A stretch of DNA of 9,653 nt from Chloroflexota bacterium (GTDB taxonomy: Bacteria; Chloroflexota; Anaerolineae; Anaerolineales; UBA11858): assembly GCA_030666985.1 (NCBI GenBank), contig DAOUWT010000080.1, forward strand, positions 1 through 9,653. The letters run 5' to 3'. The position numbers and the translations under genes were made by a program. Under the pieces are notes generated by a model, which was not told the DNA's origin, did not search any database, and worked only from the letters and a program-made list of their open reading frames with translations. Positions 5,119-9,653 of this stretch are shown one piece after another. Within the stretch, counting starts at the first letter, position 1, and every line of letters begins with the position of its first letter.

Positions 5119-6445
5119 GTCCCTCCTCCGCCCGCACTTCCATCTGTTCCCGAAGGGCATCAATATCCTTGGGGACGAAATAGGCGGCCCCGGCCAAAAC
5201 GATTGCTCCTAGAATCCAGGCCGTCACGCAAATCCAGAGAATGGCGCTCTCGAGCGAGTATCTTAAGGCGATGAAACCGGCCAAGGTCGGCGCCAAGGCT
5301 GCTCCGCTGTTCTCGATGAAGTATTGAATGGAGAGGGCTGTGCTCCGCACCTCGGGGAGGGCGATGTCGTTGACAGTGGAGACCACGTTGGGGGCGGCGA
5401 TGGGCATGAAGAGAGCCATTGCCGCTAGGGAAATCCCAAAGAGAAGTTTTTGTTCTACTGGAATGACCATAGTAATGTTGAGGAGGATGGCCCCAGCCAA
5501 AACGCCGCCCATGGCTACCAGCAAGCGACCGCGTTTGGTGCGTTTGAAGGCGTAATCTCCCAACACTCCCCCTAGTATGTAGCCAGAACTGAGTACCAAT
5601 ACGGCTGGAACCATGGTCATCATGACGGCATTTTCATCATAGTACCGCTCTGTTTCCAGGTAACGGAAGAACCAGAAGGTGATTACCTGCCAGGGGAAAA
5701 CGCCCACAAAACCCTGGATGAAGAGCAGCCACATGCTGCGTTTTTTGAGGAGAGCTAAGGCGTGCTTGAGTTCAAAACGGTGAATGGCGATTTCCGTCAT
5801 ATCTGCTAATTCTGGCTCGCTTTGACCACGGGGTACTTCTTTGACGGTGAAGAAAATGATGACTGCTAAAACCACGCCCAAAGAGCCGGTGATATAGAAA
5901 ATTGACCGCCATCCTAATAAGTCGCTGAGGAACAGGGCCAAGATCATTCCCAGCAGGTAGCCAATGGGTTGAGAGAATTGCAAGAGGCCGTAGATTTTAC
6001 CGCGCATTTTGGGCGGGAAATAATCTCCTAACAAACTGTAGATGCCCGGATAGCTGGAGTCGTCAATACCGGTGGAAGAACGGGCGATGGTGAATGTCTT
6101 GAAGGTAGGGGCGATTGCGCTCAACCAGGTGGTGCATCCCCACAGGAGCGAGGCCAGAGCTAACAGTTTGGGGCGGGTGAAATTTCGGAAATTCAAGTAT
6201 ATTCCACGGAAACGTATTCTGAGTCCCCCGCCATCGTACAGGTAGCCCCAAAGGGGGTAGAAAATGGTTCCTACCACTAAGGCTCCCGAGACCACGGCTC
6301 CCATTTGAAGTTCGTCTATTTGGAAGCTTTCCATGATCTTGGTAGTCAAAGGCCCGATGAGTAATTTATCGGCTTGATGAAATAACATGAAGGCAAAAGA
6401 TATGCCTACAACGAACCAACGGTGTTTTTTATGAGAATCTTTCAT
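5105..6445 (-). CDS. major facilitator superfamily transporter
   Basis: This 446-aa polytopic protein has about twelve hydrophobic segments and the two-half arrangement of MFS carriers. Diagnostic stretches include ARSSTGIDDSSYPGIYSLLG (121-140), the G-rich TM5 with SQPIGYLLGM (158-167), a long basic central loop at about 202-235, and the second-half motif-A-like GGVLGDYAFKRTKRGR (292-307). The overall look is that of the spinster-like/sugar-phosphate-like part of the superfamily; the substrate is unknown. In the first half, the TM2-TM3 loop does not read GxLxDRxGRR: after WGYLYD (66-71) come about 19 residues rich in Gly, Arg and aromatics (72-90) before RPKLLALASLL. This looks like an in-frame insertion. 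The start at 6445 follows an AGGAGA by 8 nt. The stop lies in a heptamer array. Confidence 0.9.
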   Translation of the reverse strand: MKDSHKKHRWFVVGISFAFMLFHQADKLLIGPLTTKIMESFQIDELQMGAVVSGALVVGTIFYPLWGYLYDGGGLRIRFRGIYLNFRNFTRPKLLALASLLWGCTTWLSAIAPTFKTFTIARSSTGIDDSSYPGIYSLLGDYFPPKMRGKIYGLLQFSQPIGYLLGMILALFLSDLLGWRSIFYITGSLGVVLAVIIFFTVKEVPRGQSEPELADMTEIAIHRFELKHALALLKKRSMWLLFIQGFVGVFPWQVITFWFFRYLETERYYDENAVMMTMVPAVLVLSSGYILGGVLGDYAFKRTKRGRLLVAMGGVLAGAILLNITMVIPVEQKLLFGISLAAMALFMPIAAPNVVSTVNDIALPEVRSTALSIQYFIENSGAALAPTLAGFIALRYSLESAILWICVTAWILGAIVLAGAAYFVPKDIDALREQMEVRAEEGQVTG

Positions 6446-6460
6446 GGTTTTTCTCCTGGT

Positions 6461-6496
6461 GGTCTTAATGGTCTAATTAGTCTTAATAGTCTGATG
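6461..6496. repeat. 9-bp tandem array GGTCTTAAT/AGTCTTAAT
   Basis: Four 9-bp units are contiguous: GGTCTTAAT, GGTCTAATT, AGTCTTAAT, AGTCTGATG. The minus-strand TAG stop of the 98-aa gene (6475-6473) and its last six or so residues (QTIKTN) lie within the array. This is the only array in the window with a 9-bp period. Confidence 0.75.
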
Positions 6497-6769
6497 GGCA
6501 GTAGTTGCATAAGCCCTCCGAATCCCAGTCCATTGTCGCTCTCGAATATCTAGTTCTTCTCGATTGGTATGCACAAAATAGAACTCGCGAACCGGATATT
6601 CTAAATGCAGTTGGCGATAGCTGTTCATAGCCGCGTTGCCATCGGTGCAGGTTTCAATGACCGCTAGCTTATCAAGTTTTCGTTGGCTTTTTGGAGTTGT
6701 ATGGGCTTGTAGTGCTTCTATGACAAGCCATTGATTTGGATAGGCTTTGCGAACGTCTGACCACAACAT
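6473..6769 (-). CDS. conserved-looking small protein of unknown function
   Basis: I do not assign this 98-aa protein to a named family. It is a soluble mixed alpha/beta protein with no signal peptide or membrane segment. The segment LWSDVRKAYPNQWLVIEAL (2-20) and the later EYPVREFYFVHTNREELDI (57-75) have the regular pattern of a real conserved domain. The acidic/polar centre contains one cysteine (C41). An AGAAGGA site a few bases before the ATG at 6769 supports the start. It follows the DUF5615 gene by 27 bp and probably shares its transcript, so it may be a third member of that module. The C-terminus after about residue 92 is written by a 9-bp repeat and is unlikely to be functional. Confidence 0.75.
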   Translation of the reverse strand: MLWSDVRKAYPNQWLVIEALQAHTTPKSQRKLDKLAVIETCTDGNAAMNSYRQLHLEYPVREFYFVHTNREELDIRERQWTGIRRAYATTAHQTIKTN

Positions 6770-6796
6770 ATTGTCCTTCTGTTTCAGTAATCGGAG

Positions 6797-7150
6797 TTAC
6801 CCTCTAATTCTGATACGTGTTTCTTCAACAATCCATAGATGGTGTTCAATCGCCTCGCTGGCTAATTTGGGAATTAATCGTTCTAGTATTTTGAGAACGT
6901 GAAATTTATCCTGCCTTCGTAAGCGTAGGACTATCAGACCGAAGAACTGCTTTGGGGAATAGGTACGGATATTAGCAAAATCAGTGTCGAGGGTAATTAT
7001 GGCGCGTTTTTCCTCTTGGTAAATAGATGCTAAATCAGAATCGGGCGACCCGCCGAGATATTGTTCATAGACAGAAAGGGCATCATAACCTTCTTGTCGT
7101 AGGCGTTCTGCTACTTCAACGGGGAGATTTTCATCAATTTTGAATTTCAT
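6797..7150 (-). CDS. DUF5615 PIN-like protein, putative toxin
   Basis: This 117-aa protein matches the DUF5615 family (COG4634), a PIN-like fold predicted to be the toxin partner of DUF433 proteins in type II toxin-antitoxin-like pairs. It starts with the typical MKFKIDENLP and carries acidic residues expected of a PIN-like metal site: D6/E7, D37/D39 in SPDSDL, and D55/D57 in TLDTDF. If active it would be an RNase, but activity of this family is a prediction. The ATG at 7150 is 12 nt after the DUF433 stop and has no clear Shine-Dalgarno, which suggests translation coupled to the upstream gene. The reading frame is intact and of normal length. Confidence 0.88.
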   Translation of the reverse strand: MKFKIDENLPVEVAERLRQEGYDALSVYEQYLGGSPDSDLASIYQEEKRAIITLDTDFANIRTYSPKQFFGLIVLRLRRQDKFHVLKILERLIPKLASEAIEHHLWIVEETRIRIRG

Positions 7151-7162
7151 TGCAGCACAGCA

Positions 7163-7387
7163 TCATGCCATAACCATTACACGTTCACGGGTGATTTCGG
7201 CGGCGTAAGTGATAGCGGCCTGAATGTCCTCATAGTTAAGCGTGGGATAGCTTTGCACAATCTCCTCATGGGAGAGACCGGCAGCGAGGTTATCGAGTAT
7301 GACAGATACCATAATTCTGGTGTCCTTGATACAGGCTTGACCGTGACAAATGTTAGGGTCAACAGTGATATAAGTTTTCCAGTTCAT
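7163..7387 (-). CDS. DUF433 family protein, putative antitoxin
   Basis: This 74-aa protein has the hallmark of DUF433 (COG2442): an N-terminal ITVDPNICHGQACIKDTRI (7-25), then a homeodomain-like helical region with LAAGLSHEEIVQSYPTLNYEDIQAAITYAAE (34-64). Such proteins are predicted VapB-like antitoxins that bind DNA and a PIN-like partner, here the next gene. The order antitoxin then toxin with a 12-nt gap is normal for type II modules. An AAAGGA site precedes the ATG at 7387. A promoter with a perfect -10 lies just upstream and may be autoregulated, as in other type II modules, although no operator palindrome is obvious. Confidence 0.9.
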   Translation of the reverse strand: MNWKTYITVDPNICHGQACIKDTRIMVSVILDNLAAGLSHEEIVQSYPTLNYEDIQAAITYAAEITRERVMVMA

Positions 7388-7421
7388 AAATACTATCCTT
7401 TGTGAATGATTTGTGCCCTTA

Positions 7422-7449
7422 ATTATACTCGCTAACTCTTACCTCGCAA
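7422..7449 (-). promoter_or_regulatory. putative promoter for the DUF433-DUF5615 module
   Basis: On the minus strand TTGCGA (7449-7444, four of six matches to the -35 consensus) is followed after 16 bp by a perfect TATAAT (7427-7422). Transcription would start near 7415, about 28 nt before the DUF433 ATG. The -35 box and the spacer are made of heptamer repeat sequence, and the -35 overlaps the end of the ABC coding region. Confidence 0.55.
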
Positions 7450-7466
7450 CGCCTAACTCCAACGTC
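7432..7466. repeat. heptamer array CTAACTC at the ABC transporter 3' end
   Basis: Five 7-bp units are contiguous: CTAACTC, TTACCTC, GCAACGC, CTAACTC, CAACGTC. The stop codon of the ABC gene (TAA on the minus strand) is the first three bases of the unit at 7439-7445, and its last residues are encoded by the following units. The units resemble those at 5091-5118. Confidence 0.75.
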
Positions 7467-9256
7467 CCGTACTCTTGCGCCAACTCGCTACGGAATTGTT
7501 GAGTATAGAGGCGGTAATACTGTCCTTTGGCTCTGAGCAATTCGGCGTGGGATCCCATTTCGGCGATGGCCCCGTCTCGGATGAAGAGGATGCGGTCGGC
7601 GCGTTTGATGGTGGAGAGGCGGTGGGCGATGATGAAGCTGGTGCGGCCCTCCATAAGGTGCTCCATGCCGCGCTGGATGAGGGCCTCGGTGAGGGTGTCC
7701 ACGGAGCTTGTAGCCTCGTCCATGATGAAAAGATCGGGTCCGCGAAGCACGGCCCGGGCCAGGCTGATAAGCTGCTTTTGGCCCGTGGACAGCAACCCGC
7801 CGCCTTCGCCCACTTCTTCGTCATAGCCCTTTTCTAGGGTGGTGATGAAATCGTGCGCTCCGGCCAATTTAGCGGCTTCTTCCACTTCCATGTCGGTGGC
7901 TTCGAGTTTTCCGTAGCGGATATTTTCGCGGACAGGACCAGAGAAAAGGTGCGGGGTTTGGAGTACAATCCCAATCCGTGATTGAAGGGCGTGGAGGGTG
8001 AGTTCTGTATAATCTTGCCCGGAGATTTTTATGCTCCCCCGGCGAGGTTCGAAGAAGCGGCACAGCAAGTTGACGATAGTTGTTTTGCCGCCTCCGGTAG
8101 GTCCTACGAGAGCGATTGTTTCTCCCTGCTTGATTTGCAAGTCGAAGTCCTCTAGGACGGGATCATCTTCTTCGTAGTAGAAATCTACGTGATCAAAGGC
8201 GATATCTCCCCGGATGTTGCTGGTGTCGATGGAGTTAGGGAGATTGACAATATCGGGGACGGTGTCTATGAGAGAGAAAATGCGTTCCGCCGAGGCAATG
8301 GAGCGTTGCATTTCAGCGTAAACGCGGGCCAGGTCTTGGATAGGCCAGATCATGAACGTAATATACGATATAAAAGCTTGGATGCCGCCGATGGTCATCC
8401 CGCCGACCGTGGCTTGCAGCCCGCCATACCAGACCACGCTCCCCAAGGCCAGAGCGCTGATGATCAAGACAGTGGGCAAGAATAGAGCCGAGAGCCAGGC
8501 CGCCCGGTAGCCGGCTTGGTACATCTCACTGGTCAGTTGACCGAATTCTTGCATGTTTTGATTTTCACGACTAAAGGCTTTTGCCACGCGGACGCCGGTG
8601 ATGTTTTCGTTATAGGCTCCGGTGATTTTTGAGTTGATTTTCCGCACTTGCCGGTATTGGACGATGATCTTCTTTTTGAATGCGGTTGCTACCACAATGA
8701 GGATAGGTACAATAGTGAAGACAATTAGTGCTAGTCTCCAATGTATCCTAAACATGAAGAAAGCGGCGGTGACAATATTTATGATTCCCCAAGTGATGTC
8801 CAGCAAGCCCCAGGTCACTAATTCAGACACACGCTCGGAATCTGAGGTGACGCGGGACATGATCCACCCCACGGGAGTTTGGCTGTAGTAAGCGAGAGAT
8901 AGCTCCTGGAGGTGGCCGAACATCTTTTTGCGCAGATCGTACCGGACTCGTTCGCCCAGGACGCCTGCCAGGTAGATGAAGCCAAACACAGAAGCGGCCT
9001 GGACTAAGATCAACAGACCGTATTGGGTGAGAATCTCCTGAAGCACCTCTATGTTTCCCACTCCAATACCTTCATCAATAATCCTTTTGCTGAGGTAAGT
9101 GAAGTAAGAGTCTAGCCCAGAGACAATAGAAATCGTCACCAGGAAGCCGATTAGCCAAGGCCAGTGCGGCGTAACCTGCTTGAGGATACGGAGCATCGTT
9201 TGCCCGTTGAATGTAGTGGTAAATTCTTCTTCTTCGAAAGTAGTTTGATAGCTCAT
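7439..9256 (-). CDS. ABC exporter half-transporter with fused membrane and ATPase domains
   Basis: This 605-aa protein is a type I ABC exporter half-transporter in the MsbA/LmrA/multidrug class. An N-terminal membrane domain of about six helices spans roughly residues 33-310. The nucleotide-binding domain follows: Walker A GPTGGGKT (385-392), Q-loop Q433 in LQTPHLFSG, signature LSTGQ (489-493, a T in place of the usual first G), Walker B LFIMDE (509-514), D-loop SSVD (517-520) and H-loop H545. All catalytic elements, including E514, are intact. The substrate is not predictable; lipid, peptide or drug export is usual. Its ATG directly abuts the TAA of the preceding ABC frame and lacks a strong Shine-Dalgarno, so translation is probably coupled and the two likely form a heterodimer. 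Confidence 0.94.
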   Translation of the reverse strand: MSYQTTFEEEEFTTTFNGQTMLRILKQVTPHWPWLIGFLVTISIVSGLDSYFTYLSKRIIDEGIGVGNIEVLQEILTQYGLLILVQAASVFGFIYLAGVLGERVRYDLRKKMFGHLQELSLAYYSQTPVGWIMSRVTSDSERVSELVTWGLLDITWGIINIVTAAFFMFRIHWRLALIVFTIVPILIVVATAFKKKIIVQYRQVRKINSKITGAYNENITGVRVAKAFSRENQNMQEFGQLTSEMYQAGYRAAWLSALFLPTVLIISALALGSVVWYGGLQATVGGMTIGGIQAFISYITFMIWPIQDLARVYAEMQRSIASAERIFSLIDTVPDIVNLPNSIDTSNIRGDIAFDHVDFYYEEDDPVLEDFDLQIKQGETIALVGPTGGGKTTIVNLLCRFFEPRRGSIKISGQDYTELTLHALQSRIGIVLQTPHLFSGPVRENIRYGKLEATDMEVEEAAKLAGAHDFITTLEKGYDEEVGEGGGLLSTGQKQLISLARAVLRGPDLFIMDEATSSVDTLTEALIQRGMEHLMEGRTSFIIAHRLSTIKRADRILFIRDGAIAEMGSHAELLRAKGQYYRLYTQQFRSELAQEYGTLELGVAR

Positions 9257-9653
9257 TTAGTCTCGTAGTTTGGTAGTCTGATAGTCGTTAGTCTTGTAGT
9301 CGTTAGTTTGGTAGTTTCCGTTCCCTGCTCTCCTGCCCTCCTGCCCTCCTGCTCTCCCGCTCTCCTGCCCTCCTGCTCTCCCGCTCTCCTGCCCTCCTGC
9401 TCTCCTGCTCTCCTGCTCTCCTGCCCTCCTGTTCTCCTGTTCTCCCGCTCTCCTGCCCTCCTGCTCTCCTGCCCTCCTGTTTTCCTGTTCTCCCGCCCTC
9501 CTGCCCTCCTGTTCTCCTGCTCTCCTCTCCTCCTGTTCTTCATCTCTCTTACTCTCCTGTTCACCTGTTTTTTTATTTTCACCTTCTTCTTTCACCAATC
9601 CCTCGTGCCTGCCTTCTTGTACCATACCCCCTTCCTCGTCAACCACGATCTGC
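9257..9653 (-). CDS. 3' end of a second ABC half-transporter with repeat-encoded C-terminal tail (partial)
   Basis: The minus-strand frame entering from the right edge begins QIVVDEEGGMVQEGRHEGLV (9652-9593). This matches position by position the last part of an ABC ATPase domain; the complete ABC protein in this window has RILFIRDGAIAEMGSHAELL at residues 555-574. The gene is therefore the end of another ABC half-transporter, whose main part lies outside the window. The usual closing G-x-Y-x-x-L-Y helix is absent. Instead the frame runs on for about 106 residues: KKTGEQES, many copies of an AGEQEGRR-like octapeptide, then QTNDYKTNDYQTTKLRD, and ends with TAA directly before the next ATG. The tail is a translation of the octamer array and the AGT array. 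It is highly charged and probably disordered. Whether the full tail is made in the cell is inference; the open frame and the abutting start favour it. Confidence 0.72.
   Translation of the reverse strand, partial: QIVVDEEGGMVQEGRHEGLVKEEGENKKTGEQESKRDEEQEERRAGEQEGRRAGEQENRRAGEQEGRRAGEQENRRAGEQESRRAGGQESGRAGGQESGRAGGQEGRRAGNGNYQTNDYKTNDYQTTKLRD
9259..9320. repeat. AGTYNNNT heptamer/octamer array
   Basis: Eight contiguous units of 7 or 8 bp are present: AGTCTCGT, AGTTTGGT, AGTCTGAT, AGTCGTT, AGTCTTGT, AGTCGTT, AGTTTGGT, AGTTTCCG. The array begins two bases before the complete ABC gene and adjoins the CTCCTG octamer array. On the minus strand it encodes the end of the long tail (TNDYKTNDYQTTKLRD). 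Confidence 0.8.
9328..9567. repeat. 30-unit octamer array, consensus YYCTCCTG
   Basis: From 9328 to 9519, 24 consecutive 8-bp units fit [CT][CT][CT]TCC[TC]G without a phase break (CTCTCCTG, CCCTCCTG, TTCTCCTG, CTCTCCCG and similar). Six more decayed units stay in phase up to 9567. The minus strand reads CAGGAGRR, so each unit carries an AGGAG-like core. With no stop codon in any register, every frame through the array yields the same octapeptide in a different phase. The degenerate end faces the ATPase domain. There are no spacers, so this is not a CRISPR array. Confidence 0.92.

Noticed and set aside
9328..9567. CRISPR array
   Set aside because: Units are 8 bp and contiguous with no spacers, and no cas gene is present.
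9253..9582. A 109-residue open frame through the octamer array in a second register
   Set aside because: The array has no stop codon in any register, so open frames there are automatic. Only the 9257 frame connects to an ATPase-like sequence.
9560..9653. Promoter for the complete ABC gene near the right edge (TTGACG on the minus strand)
   Set aside because: No -10 box at proper spacing, and the region is better explained as coding for the end of the upstream ABC protein.

Overview
This window looks like chromosomal DNA of an uncultured or environmental bacterium, most likely Chloroflexota (Anaerolineae-like). That assignment is inference. It rests on the style of the NusB, Asp23 and L32 proteins, an Hrq1/MrfA-type helicase carrying an HNH domain, a DUF433-DUF5615 pair, and junctions filled with short tandem repeats. 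No rRNA, tRNA, CRISPR array, insertion sequence or phage gene was seen. Every supported gene is on the minus strand, so transcription runs from high to low coordinates.

Layout in transcription order: (1) 9653-9257, the 3' end of an ABC exporter half-transporter. Its frame continues through a phased octamer repeat array and stops directly against the next start codon. (2) 9256-7439, a complete second ABC half-transporter, presumably its partner. (3) 7387-6473, a DUF433 / DUF5615 antitoxin-toxin-like pair plus a conserved-looking 98-aa protein of unknown function, behind a promoter that lies partly in repeat DNA. (4) 6445-5105, an MFS transporter with an apparent insertion in the TM2-TM3 loop. 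(5) 5055-2533, a large Hrq1/MrfA-like DNA helicase with a DUF1998-type Zn-binding end and an internal HNH nuclease-like domain. (6) 2451-1534, a membrane-anchored alpha/beta hydrolase. (7) 1294-1118, ribosomal protein L32, with its own near-consensus promoter and a terminator. (8) 892-85, an Asp23/Gls24-family protein followed by NusB. Genes 7 and 8 are a housekeeping block; the rest is a loosely linked co-directional run.

The most striking feature is the repeat landscape. Almost every gene junction carries a degenerate short tandem array with a period of 7, 8 or 9 bp and a different unit at each place. In at least six complete genes, and in the partial ABC gene, the array supplies the stop codon and often the last residues. 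At the right edge a 30-unit octamer array (consensus YYCTCCTG on the plus strand) is read as an octapeptide tail on an ABC protein. Because 8 is not a multiple of 3, a change in unit number would move the tail's stop codon relative to the downstream ABC start without closing the frame inside the array.
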